From: Sphagnum compactum | Taxonomy: Eukaryota; Bryophyta; Sphagnopsida; Sphagnales | Direction: 5' to 3' | Assembly (NCBI GenBank): GCA_965153455.1 | Contig: OZ234494.1 | Coordinates: forward strand, 14,818,001 to 14,882,000 | DNA: 64,000 nucleotides | Notes under the pieces: generated by a model | Databases searched by the model: none | The model's input: the letters and a program-made list of their open reading frames with translations, nothing else | What the model was told of the DNA's origin: nothing | Made by a program: the position numbers and the translations under genes | In this document: piece after piece, positions 12,320 to 23,575 of the stretch | How the letters are laid out: every line of letters starts with the position of its first letter | Numbering within the stretch: the first letter of the stretch is position 1

Positions 12320-13150
12320 TAACCCAACGGTTCTGGATTTGGGTATAAGAATCTGACCGGATCTAAATAGGAAGAAACTCAATGTTAGACCTTTAACCCT
12401 GACCTGTTTGATCATGGTTAGAACCAGGGTAAAATGCAGAACCTTTTACTCACCTGATTTTGGTGACCGAGGGAAACCCCCAGGACCTACCCAGGGTTTA
12501 GTGTTTTAGACGGTATTATTTAGGGTTTAAGATTTCATCCATCACTTTGAGTTTTGAATTTTTGCGAATGAGTTTTCTCTCTGTGTATAAATAAATTGTG
12601 AGCTTCAAATACTGTCTATTTGAGTTTTGAAATATTTTTTTTTTGTTGGTGTATATGCTTCTCTTGATATCATACCTTTAAATCCTAATCGTACGCGAAA
12701 TCACATCCATTTCAACAACCCTAAACATTATACCCAATAACCACCATGAATTAGAGAAAAAAAATTGAATTATACCCGGAGACTTTGAATTTTTTTTATA
12801 AAAAAATCAAAACTTTACTTGAAAAGATAATGAAAGTTATAAAATATTAAAATACCCAAAATTGTATATTCTCTTTAAAATCAATATCCACACAACATTG
12901 GTAAATACATGTGTTATGCGTGTACCCAAATCCAATTGTTAAAACCGAATGTTTTAGATTTGGGTATAAGAACCTGACCAGATTGAAATATGAAAAGTTT
13001 GATGTAAACCCTTATCCATGGTAGAACCAAAAACCTTCTACTTGCTTGTTTTCAATGGAAAAACCCCTTGAGAACCTCCCCGGGTTTCAATGTCATAGAC
13101 AAGTACTAGTAACGTTTATGATTTTTCTCATCACTTTGAATGAAAAATCA
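12320..13150 (+). repeat. Diverged direct repeat pair
   Basis: Segment 12320-12560 reappears as about 12925-13150 in the same order: TTTGGGTATAAGAA, then CTGACC, GGTAGAACC-like, a CC-rich AACCCC block, and CATCACTTTGA. A related motif, TTGGGTGGACCAG, occurs at about 12180 and 13325. These could be ends of a decayed element, but no coding sequence lies between the copies. Confidence 0.5.
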
Positions 13151-13228
13151 TTTTTATGGACGATCATAAGATGTTAAAAATTTGAACTATCCATTAGAGC
13201 TTTTACATTAGTTTTTGGTTACAAACAT

Positions 13229-13318
13229 ATCTTATATTATGCAAATATATAATGTAATATCTTATATTATGCAAATATATAATATATTATCTTATATTAT
13301 GCAAATATATAATTTGCA
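13229..13318 (+). repeat. Three tandem copies of a 30-nt AT-rich unit
   Basis: The unit beginning ATCTTATATTATGCAAATAT is repeated three times head to tail with only changes near the unit ends. It gives a spurious repetitive ORF on the plus strand. Confidence 0.9.
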
Positions 13319-13937
13319 CCCAGTTGGGTGGACCAGTAGTGACGTACACTGGTACTATGGTATAATAAAACACTATTTTTTAACCCAGTGTGCATACAGA
13401 CAAGAGACAAGGGTTTTAATACAGGAGTTTAATGCAAATTTTAAATAAATATATTTGGGGGTATTTAAGTAGTACCTTTAAAGCTTTGGCATAATTTTTT
13501 ATTTTTTTTCAAAAAAATAATTTTTTTAAACTGTCAAAATTTTGGAAAAGTTGCTTACGATGCTAAATGGGAAGATACTAATTAGAGGTCCACCTAACCA
13601 ATAAAACATTTCAAATTGTTTGAAACAAAGGTATTGTACAATTTTATTTTTTTTACTATTGAAATTTTTTTATTTAAAAACCCAAGCATCAAACCAAGAA
13701 ATTAAAATTAAAATAATTATTTGACATTCCTATGCTGAATCCGCCAAGGTATTACAACATGTGTGGAATTAATTTGTGCATACATTTGAAAAAAAAAAGA
13801 ACTCGTAAATATTTTGGACAATGAGATTGTTAGAACGAAAGCCTTGAATTGTTTTGAAGAGTTGGTTTCGAGAACTAGTTCTTAAATGTTGGCCTGTTGA
13901 TTGCATTTCACTTCTAAACATTAGATATCTCCGTAAT

Positions 13938-14339
13938 GTCAGAAAAAGACAGCACCGGTACCCTGAGTTTGGTCATACACAAGGTGAGATTAAAAAAAAA
14001 ACCTGCAAAAAAGTACATTAGCATTCAACAAGGGGTGAAACTCAGAAAACCATATTTTGATGGTTCCTGCGTTTCACCCTGTCTTTCTTTTTTCCTGAGC
14101 GCCTCCACTTCTACCTGTCACTTCTATTTTAATGCTCCTACCTAGACAGGTAGTACAATTGCTTTCGAACCTTGTGCATGAAATGCTGAGATTCGGCATT
14201 TCGTACTGAGACTTAATAAAATTTCCTTACTTTTCGGCATTTCGTACTGAGACTTCATAAAATTTCCTTACTTTACGAATACCACTAAAAGAGGGGTTAG
14301 GGGGTGAAAGGAAGCCCAAAGACAGGGTGAATTTGCGGA
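13938..14339 (+). repeat. Dispersed 400-bp repeat, copy 1
   Basis: Collinear with 17623-18014: both begin GTCAG..., share CCCTGAGTTTGGTC, AAAAAGTACATTAGC, CCTGAGCGCCTCCACT, TAATAAAATTT and GGGGTGAAAGGA.GCCCAAAGACA. There is no protein signature. Copy 1 carries an extra internal 41-nt tandem duplication at 14192-14273 that copy 2 lacks. It is probably an old transposable element or SINE-like family. Confidence 0.7.
14192..14273 (+). repeat. Two tandem copies of a 41-nt unit
   Basis: The unit starts TTCGGCATTTCGTACTGAGA and is repeated back to back with a single visible difference (TTAATAA against TTCATAA). It is a private duplication within the first copy of the 400-bp dispersed repeat. Confidence 0.9.
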
Positions 14340-16229
14340 TATCTCTAATATATCATACATGACACAATGTCTAGTCTTTTGACTCAACTAGGGTCTCCGA
14401 GTCCAAATTTAACATTACCCAGGTTAGATATAGCCTCTAAGTTGCCTCACTCAAGAAGATGAAGGTACACGAAGTATAGGTACTCCTAAAGGTTCCTACT
14501 TCCTACCCCAAATTTGCGTTTGTAATTGTACAAGCCCATTGACAAGATACCGAGACATTTGATCTTTATTTCATTTTTAAAGTGTCGGTTGGACAAGATA
14601 CCATAGTACCATGGCAAGTTCCACACCGAGAATATTAATTTCAGAAAGATTGAAAATAATAATATCTTTTTCAAAGAAAAAAATTATGAATTTAAATAAT
14701 AAATCTTTTGATATATTTTGAAATATATATTTTTTATTTTCAACTAGAATTTTCAAGCGCTAGGAATAACATATAAATAATTATTATGCATTTTCCATTT
14801 CTTTTAATTTTTTCCCAACTTAATAGAGAGGTGTGGTATGTCATCCTTTGACTAAATCAAGACTTGTGAATCCAATTTTTAAACTTCCAAGGTTAAAATA
14901 TATAGCCACTAGGGAATATACACATCCATTATGAAATACAACCTAGTAATCGAACATTTACCCATATTTTTCTCATTTATTATTATTTTCTAATGATGTT
15001 CATGACTATGGGTGCTCCAAGTGGAAGTTTAAAATACTCTTTTGAACTTTGAAAACAATATGGAACAACAAAGATGTAAGAAAAAAATGAACATGGTCAA
15101 AGAGCAAAATGCTTGAAAAAAATGCATTATTCTCTCCTTACTTCAAACCCCATGTTTTTCTCATCTTAAATCTATTTTGATTGATCTAAAAAGATATGGA
15201 TGCACCAACTTGAGTTTTACAATCCTCTTTGAACTCAAAAAGAAACCAAACTAAACCCTAAAACCTTAAGGATCTTAAGCTTGAAACATTACCATGCCAA
15301 TTTGAACATTCATGGCATCAAACTAGACACTTATGGTGTCAAACCAAACACTACTTCCAAACCCATATCTTCTTCATTTTTGTTTGGTCCATTTTGAACC
15401 ATCTTCATGACGATAAGTGCACCAGTTGGAAATTCACAATACCTCTTTTAACTCTAAAGGCAATCAAGCTATGTCCAAGGATTTTAAGTTCTTTGAGTGT
15501 TTGAACACCAACATGTTTACCCTAAGATTGCCCCTCTTTTTTTCACATGGGCTATGTCAATCCCCCCGCCCCCCCACCCCCCCTTTTTTGGGTGATTTGA
15601 TGGCTCTTTGAAGCTTGAGAATACCTCTTTCAAAATTCAAACTATCCTCTCAACTTGCTAGACTTGATTGGTGTGTGCCAAACCTCCATAGGAAAACCGA
15701 TGTTTTCTTGTTCAAGGAGTATGTGAAGGGATGTTGGGATCATTATTGAATGTCCCTAGCCAAGGGATGTGCTTTTAGCAACCGTGATTTCATGGATGAA
15801 CTTTATTCAATGAAAGTTTAACTTTTCATCCATGATTTTTTGTCCATCTTTGCCAACAAAACTTCATCCCTCCATCCATCACTTGAAAAATCACAAAATG
15901 ATATTTCATGGATATTCATCCATGGAATTTGGATGACTAATGCAAAAAACAATCGTGAAAAAACTACACTTCATGAATGAAATAAAAAGAAAGATGATAA
16001 ATCGTAGGATGAAATTAATTTCATCCTATGATTTCATGAATTTCCAGGGATGGACTTCCATTCCATGAGGATGGCTTCGATATTACATCATTCATAAAAA
16101 TAGATACAAAGAAAACATGAAATTTGAACTCAAAACTTTTCAATTTGCTTTCAGTATGTTCCAAAATAGAATGAATTTTGCAAGGGCAGCTTGAATTTGT
16201 GGGCAGCTTGAAGCTCATTCAGGCAGTCT
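14340..16229. other. Gene-free stretch with a perfect palindrome
   Basis: There is no gene. The stretch is AT-rich and from about 15790 to 16080 is dense in TTTCATGGATG/CATCCATGA words in both orientations. It includes a perfect 24-nt palindrome at 16005-16028 centred on AATT (TAGGATGAAATT and its complement). A C-tract lies near 15566-15584. ORFs here are short and without domains. Confidence 0.55.
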
Positions 16230-16530
16230 AAGGGTGAAGTTAACATGGCAATTTGGCCATGTTGCCTTGGCCATGTGGAGTTGGCAACTTGGGAATGCGG
16301 AACTTGGCAACATGGACTTTTACAATTGGACAATGTGGAAGTTGGCAACATGGGCCTTTTTTACAACTGGGCAATGTGGACTTTGCTATTCGGTAGAATG
16401 CACTTGGCAACAAGCAATTCAAGTCAATTTGACAAATTTTAACCAAAGGACAAAAATAGCAAAGTGGTAAGACTTGGCAAGTTGGCAAAGTGGTAAGACT
16501 TGGCAAGTTGGCAAAGTGGAATTGGAAGCG
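16230..16530 (+). repeat. Degenerate TTGGCAA-type repeat with a 26-nt tandem array
   Basis: The words TTGGCAA, ACATGG and CAATGTGG recur many times, producing spurious ORFs on both strands. At 16460-16519 a 26-nt unit starting CAAAGTGGTAAGACTTGGCA is present as two full copies and the start of a third. No coding signal remains once the repeats are discounted. Confidence 0.75.
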
Positions 16531-17622
16531 CGTAAAATGAACTTTTGGCAAAATAGCCGAGCAAATAGTAATATTCCGTATTCTAGAATGGCCTCTTTCA
16601 GAGCATAACCCGTTTTCCAAACCATTGATTCTGATCTCAAGCGTGTTTTTCATTCTCAGCTCACAATACAAGTGAAACCAAGTGCACCAAAAGTGGAACC
16701 CAAGATTAGCTGCCCGTTCCACCTTGGAAAAAGCCTGGGAAAAAAATGCTAGAATATACCACACACCCAAACCAAACCCATTTTCCAACAATTTCAGTTC
16801 GGCAAATTTCAATTTTCTGTCACAAAAGCCAATTTGGAAAATAATGATGCAACACTTTCTTTGATGGAATTAAGTTAACTCAACCCCTACAGGTTTAATC
16901 AACCTGATTTGAGTTCATGGATGATTTGATTTCAGTCCTTACGGAGTTCATTCATTTTTCATCCAACTTGAGATAGGCTTCCCAGGCGGGGTCCTCTCCC
17001 ATCTCTGGAACATTGGGGCCAGAGGATTAGTCCGCACTCATGTTTACTACAAGGGGTTCATGCTCCCCCTCCCCTCCCCTCCCCCAATATTTTCTTAGAA
17101 ATCATTTTTGACAACCTTTGAAAAGGTTGTAGCCCATTTTTAAGCATGCCCGACTATATGAGGGGGCCCATGGGCAAGGGACTGGTGGAAAAAATTTAGG
17201 CAATAATAAGCTTCGATACTTTCCATCCATGCAGGGGATCTCCTTTGAATATGTAAAGCTCCTTTTATATCATTCTTCGCACATGTATTTTCTGGCTCTT
17301 GTGTGGCCCAAACGACACAATCCAAACATCCAACTCCTTCCGTGGGTGCTAGTGCCTACTAGTATCACCTTATGAGGTTTCCTTGTTGTATGAAATAGGT
17401 GTAAATATTCGGTGTCTTCCAAAGAAGTACCACTTGTCCTTCAAACTATCCCATCAATAGTACCATGTGGAAAATTTAGGTCAAATTTGTGATTTTCAAC
17501 TTTATAGCTATGAGTTCACTATAGATGCACCTTGGTCAATGATCCGTGTCTTCCCAAATTCCAAGTGATTTGCATTTCCATATTTGTGTGAAAATTTTGC
17601 ATATGTTAAAGTTTTCGGTAAA

Positions 17623-18014
17623 GTCAGGCAAACACAGCACCAGAACCCTGAGTTTGGTCCAAAACCAGGTGATATTCAAATAAATAAAACCTGCATAAAA
17701 AGTACATTAGCCTTTAACAAGGGGGGGTGAAAGTAAAAAAAATGGACCCCTTTTTTTGTGGTAAACTGAGTTTCATCTTGTTTTGACCCTCTCTTTCTTT
17801 CCTTTTTCCCCTGAGCGCCTCCACTGCTGCTGCTACATATATTTTCACTGCTCCTACCTGTACAACTCCTATAAATAATTACCTCGAACCTTGCATGCTG
17901 AGTTTCAGCAATTCATACCCAGATTTAATAAAATTTTCCTTCACTTGCGGACCTCACTCAAAGAGGGGAGAGGGGGTGAAAGGAGGCCCAAAGACATGGT
18001 GACTTTAAGGAAAA
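17623..18014 (+). repeat. Dispersed 400-bp repeat, copy 2
   Basis: This is the second copy of the family at 13938-14339, in the same orientation and diverged by substitutions and small gaps. It lacks the 41-nt duplication and has a longer pyrimidine run before CCCCTGAGCGCCTCCACT. Confidence 0.7.
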
Positions 18015-19910
18015 CTATGTGTTGTGTGTGTTAGAAGATCAGATGGTTGGGTTCCTTGGATGAAAATATTGAATAAAATTCCCCAAGTTGTTTGCACCCA
18101 GTGGATCCCACACCCAACAATCCCAGCCTGCCATATGCACCTTCCCCACTCTGCTCAAGAAAAATTATTTCAAAGTCATCCTGAGTTGAGCACATATGAC
18201 ATAGGCGACAAAGCATGCCGTTGAAAAAAATGGCCATGGAATTAAAGTACCCATGAATGTAGTGGAACTCCATTAAAAAAATCAACTTATATTATAGGTA
18301 GTGTATGAAATATGTAAGTTGAAAGGCATGAGATGTATCTTTTTGCAATGGGTATTTCCCCTTTTTTTTAAAATAAATTAAAGACATGAGATGGGTTAAT
18401 ATTCAAGCTCCCAAGGTAACTCATTGGGATTAGGGTTTTTTTCTTTCAATTTTGTGAGGTAGTTGTTGTAGCCATCGTGCACAAGAAGACTTTAGTTTAA
18501 ATTTGGCTACAGGCCAAGAAACCAAGAGTAGAAACAATTTAAGATTCTTGCCTTAGTTTGGTAACATGTTGGAATTCAAAGAATTGAATTTGTATTCAAT
18601 TCAAGTTGCATGCAATGTCATTCAATATTTTCAATCAAATGGAACATAATTTTCACAAAATCAACTCATTTTTTTCATCATCATTGGTAGTGTGCAGCAA
18701 CACGAAGCCCAAGTTTAGTTTGGCCACTTCCTAAAACTTGGAACGTATACTCTAAATATGAAAAATTTAGACTTATTTCCCTCAAAATATGGTAACTTAG
18801 AGTCAATTTTCCAAAAACACCCCATTGTATGAGTTGTTTCCTTTTGTTGCCACAATGCAAAAATTTGCCAAAAAAAGAAGCATTGAAATTTGAAAAATAA
18901 AATGAATGTCCTTTGTGTAAACTATTTTTCCATCAACAAGTCATCGAGAGGTAGAATGACCCATCTATGTAAACTCTCCATATTTCAAGGTCAAGAATTT
19001 GTTTTTGCAACTTTCTCGAATTCATTCATTCATTGTCCGATTATTTCAACTTTTTTCCATTTCACATTTTTCAACTTGACAGTTGTCCAATTTTTAACTA
19101 TTTTTGAAATTAAATTTCATTAGATTCTATAATTGTAGTTTCTTCATGTTTCATTTGTTTCTAGAATCCTATCTTTCATTTCTTTGATTTGTCCAACTTT
19201 CTCAACTTTATTGGAACCAATACATTTCAAAGTTTCATCTTTTTTAATTATTGAAGTTTCAATCATTATTTTATTTTTATTTTAAATTTCATTTTCCTCC
19301 ACTTTTCCAATTTCACCCATTGTTGAACTTCCTCGACTCTCTTGAATTCACCTATTTGATGGTCATGAGGATATAATGGGATAATGTACTACAATAACTT
19401 GATAATGACTATTCATAAAATGTTTTTTTTTATTCCTCTCCAAAATCATTTAATTATTAATTTAACTTATTGAAGACTTTAGTGGTCTTTCATATTAATA
19501 CACCCTCCCAATGCCCACTATCATACCATAATGTCAATTTCATCATTAAATAGTCCTAAAATTAATGAAATGTTTTTTAATGAAAATATAGAATTGACAT
19601 GTTGAAAATCATCATATTTATCATATGCTACACTATGAATAATTTCATTAATCATATGACAAAATCATAGTATATCATGGATAAATAATAATTTCAAAAT
19701 TAAAAAACAATTTTTTTTGGGAAAAAAACATGTTTTGTCAATGTGGAAACTGACCCTAGGCTACAATATCTCACAAATACCTAGGTTAGCCTACAACGAC
19801 ACATGGTACACTAAGCAATATTAGCATTTACAATGTTCATTTATAAAAAAACACACACTAGTTGAACACACATACAAACGTAAATACTATTGAAATTGTT
19901 GTTATATTTA
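18015..19910. other. Gene-free AT-rich stretch
   Basis: Only short ORFs without domain signatures are present on either strand. Homopolymer runs and TTTCATTTG-like words are frequent. No structured element was recognised. Confidence 0.5.
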
Positions 19911-20229
19911 TTTTGAAATTTTGATTCAATTTTAAAACAATAAACAAATGAACAGGAAATCAACCAACCATTTACACTTATTTGTTTTTTCAACACTTGC
20001 AACACTATAAGTTTACAAGATTTTTCAAAAAGATAAATACAATGAAAATTGTTGCTTCGATAAATGAATGTTTTGAAATTTTGACTCAATTTTAAAACAA
20101 TAAACAAATGAATAGGAATCAACCAACCGCTTACACTTATTTGCTTTTTCAACACTTGCAACAATATATGTTAACAAGATCTTTCAAAAAATTAACTATG
20201 ATGAAAATTGTTGCTTTGATAAATGAATG
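19911..20229 (+). repeat. Tandem duplication, period about 160 bp
   Basis: Segment 19911-20070 is repeated at 20071-20229, both starting TTTTGAAATTTTGA and sharing AACAATAAACAAATGAA, CAACCAACC and CAACACTTGCAACA. A partial third copy of the unit end precedes the first. The repeat explains the internally repetitive minus-strand ORF here. Confidence 0.88.
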
Positions 20230-22438
20230 TTTAACTTAAATTGGTTGGATTTGGCCAAATTTTTCATTGAACACATGGGGAGGTCATTTTTTCAAGTGTA
20301 ATATTTTGTCTTCTATCATTTAAGGTTTTAAAAGCTTTTATTACCTTAAAAGTTTCTACACACTTGAAATAACTTTTCAATTGACCTTGTACATTTGGAA
20401 GGTTGATTATATAATGGTTGCCATTCACCAATTACCTTTAACATATTTATCACCATTTCAACCCTTCAATTATGTTTTTCAAATTAACTATTTGTGCATT
20501 CAATTAAAGTTTATTTCAAACAAATAAAACTCTATCCAACATCCCTTGACATTTCCCACATAAAGCCAAACATAAAGAGAAATAATATGGATTACAACTG
20601 TGTTTATTATCAATTACAAATATGATAAAAATACACTACATATTCCTATGAATATATTGGTTAACATGTGGTACATCAATAATTACCCCATATCCATCAT
20701 TTATATTTTCCATATGATGAATGTTTTTTATTAAATCACATACTTATTAGTAGCATCATTTTTAATCTTATATATATTTTAAAATAACATAAAAATTTAT
20801 GTCAAATATTGCAATATTTAGGTCCATAGCCCACCTACTCCAAAAGAGAAGGAAGTTTTTAAGGCTAAGAGCATGTTTATAGGCCTTTTGAGGGAAATAT
20901 GAAATGTTCATCCACGCCATAAATAAAATGGAAAAAAAATAGTCCATTCATTTTAGAAAGGAGGAAGGTTGTAAAATAAATACAAAAAGCTTGTCCCCCA
21001 ATTTCAAAGGAAAAGGAAGGCAAAGGAAAAAATAACATTTTCACCCATTCCAAAGACCTATGGAAGATCGAAGGGGAAAAGGATTGTTTTTATTGTCAAA
21101 TTGTTGAAATTTGGCCTATATTCTAAGCAATATTTTAGGAAAATGCATTCTTTTATTATAATTTTGACTTGGGGGGGGGGGCGGGTGGGTGGGCAAGGGG
21201 ATTTTCACTTTTTAACATCATAAAATTGAGAAAATAACATTTCAAGCAAGGGTGGGTCCATCCAATCCGAAAGGAAAGAACATTGAAAATGAAAAATAAA
21301 ATGATAATGAATTCTAGAACAAAGGGCCATTAAATGGAAATGAAAACATTGTCCACATGTTCCCAAAAAGAAGGTGCTCAAAGATGGGAAAAAAGGGGAA
21401 AAAACAATTCATTCGTTTTGAAGGAAAGAAAGGTTGGTTAAGAAGAGGATGTGATTGGAAGGGGAAATAAATATCTACCCATGTCAAAAGAACTCAAGGA
21501 GCAAAAAAATGTTTCATTCATTTCAAAGGGGAAGGAGATTGATAATAAGTTTGCAAGAGGGAATGGTAGATTTGGAAATAGGTTTGTAGGAGACCTAGGA
21601 TAGGTTTAATAGTAAGTCAAAAGGCCTTACATATACAAATACGAATTCTAATTTATAGAGATCCAAAACAATCTAAGATGCTACCCACCTCAAATTTTTT
21701 TTCTTCATAAAGTAGGATTTAAAGACTAAGATAAATTCATTGCCTCCAAAATCTAAGAAATATGAATAGTTGTTATGTTTTAATGGGAAAAAAATTCAAA
21801 TGGGTTTTCTAGTAGATAACCTCCTTTGTGAGATAAGTCAATGCAATGTATGTGAATTGATAACTTAAAGAAGGAATATGGGTACAAGTTTTTCATATAA
21901 ACCCAAAAAAAAATGCATAATTAAAAAATAAAACCAAGAACATCTCCACTATAGACCAACTAATTTGCCACATGCATATTTAAAAGTGTCAAGGGATTTG
22001 CCATTGAATTTCAAGTAGTTCATGGTTGTCATCCCCCATCATAACCACACAATATAATATCATTACATTTTCTTTAGGTTCAAGATTCTTGTTCCTTTTC
22101 AAATTAATCATGATGAACATGAACACTCCAACAAAACACCATCATTCCAACACATACAAAATAAAACATAAAACATGCAAAACAAAAGAAGGTACACACA
22201 AGATGGGAAGGATGTGGTTTACATTTTGACTACCTCTCAATTGTGCGTCACGGTGAAGGAATTCACATAACTTGACAATGTAAAAGCTTCCTCCATTCAC
22301 ACTCTCTGTTGTATTGTTCCATGACTTCCATCTCCATTCATCCAACAAATCAATAATCATAACAACTCACTTGAAATAAAGGTTTATGTGTGCATTTCGA
22401 AGGTAATAGAAGTAAAAAACAAAAAGAAAGAGAAGGGG
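20230..22438. other. Gene-free stretch with a G tract
   Basis: No gene is visible. A run of ten or more G lies at about 21172-21185. The zone 20990-21560 is purine-rich on the plus strand with AAGGAAAAGG-like words, probably old simple-sequence expansion. Confidence 0.5.
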
Positions 22439-23270
22439 TGTCGCAACCCCATTTTGAGGCAAGTGTGAGGATGAAACTCACTCCCAAAAGTGAGAACTTG
22501 GAGTCCTTCGGGACTCCTGAAAATTCAAAACTTGATTGCAGGGGTCAAAACACCTCGCATTGAGGTGTTCTTTATACCGTTGAAAAGTTCTTGAAGTGTA
22601 GATGTTGAAAATGGTCTCGCATGAGCCATTCAGACATCTGCAGCACAAGTTATGGTCGAAAGAAGGGTCGAGAGTCAAATTGGCAGTTTGACTCCCGACC
22701 ACTAAAAGTTGGGAATCGACCCGATCCCGGTGTGTGCAGGTGGAGTGAGACACACCGTTGAAAAGCTCTTGAGGAGAGCTACAAGTTTGCTTCGGACCTC
22801 ATCCCTATCGGAGGTCTGAGATGGGAGTTATGAGCTTCCAAAATATCGAGAGTTCGGACCGGGACAGTTTTCGGGACTCCTCCTTGGGAGTCCCGGGACA
22901 AAAAGCCATTTGGATGTAGGTGTCATGGGTAAACGCAAAGAATACTATATGGGGGAAGGTGGTGGCTTCCCCCGAGTCTGAGCCGTGGTGAGTCAAGTGA
23001 GTTTGTGTTGCCCGTGGCTTATCCCAACACCAAGAGTGATTCTGAATGTGATCTAACCAACTTGTTGGTTGGTTTTTTATGCAGGACCGAGTAACTAAAT
23101 ACATTGTCCCTCTTCCTAGTCTAATCCCGGAGCTTTCAGCATGCCCCTCTCACCCCCTTTAGTGCTGGAAGCTGGAAGTGGCACCAAATTCCAACTACTT
23201 CCGCTCTTTAACATAGTTGGACCCCTTTTGGGTCTAACAAGGAACTTGGGGGCGCGTCAAAGGGACACAA
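22439..23270. other. GC-richer island of unknown origin
   Basis: Base composition changes sharply against the AT-rich flanks. The island holds the short palindrome GGAGTCCTTCGGGACTCC (about 22500), CACCTC..GAGGTG at about 22551-22569, and CGGGACTCC blocks at 22860-22900. No conserved protein is seen in six frames. The composition and the start TGTCGCAACCCC fit a solo LTR or retrotransposon leader remnant, but no primer-binding site, polypurine tract or second LTR was found. Confidence 0.35.
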
Positions 23271-23575
23271 AACAAGAACAAAAATGAAAAAAAACAAACA
23301 ACAAATAAGAGGAGTCTAATGCAAAAGAAGAAAAATGAAAAAACAAATGGAAAAAAAAAGGGGCCAAAACTAACAAAAGAAAAAGAATTTAAGATGAAAA
23401 AAAAAAAGGAGTTATGAGCAAATGAGAATATGAGTAAGAAGAATTTAAGAGGAAGAAAAAAAAGAGTTATGAACAAATGAAAATATGAGCAAGAAGAATT
23501 TAAGAGGAAGAAAAAAACAAAAAAAGAAGAACAAAAAAGATGAAAAGGACAAAAATAAAAACAAATGAAACATAT
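23271..23575 (+). repeat. Purine-rich simple repeat
   Basis: A/G-rich sequence dominated by AAAAAGAAGAA words. The segment AAGAATTTAAGAGGAAGAAAA recurs about 65 nt apart (about 23437 and 23492), indicating local tandem duplication. The phenylalanine-rich minus-strand ORF over it is an artefact of composition. Confidence 0.7.

Noticed and set aside
16240-16812. 190-codon minus-strand ORF and overlapping plus-strand ORFs
   Set aside because: Generated by the TTGGCAA-type repeats and the 26-nt array; repeated peptide words and no domain.
22439-23270. Full LTR retrotransposon
   Set aside because: No second LTR, primer-binding site, polypurine tract or gag/pol similarity.
23234-23476. Phe-rich minus-strand ORF
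   Set aside because: Product of the A/G-rich simple repeat.
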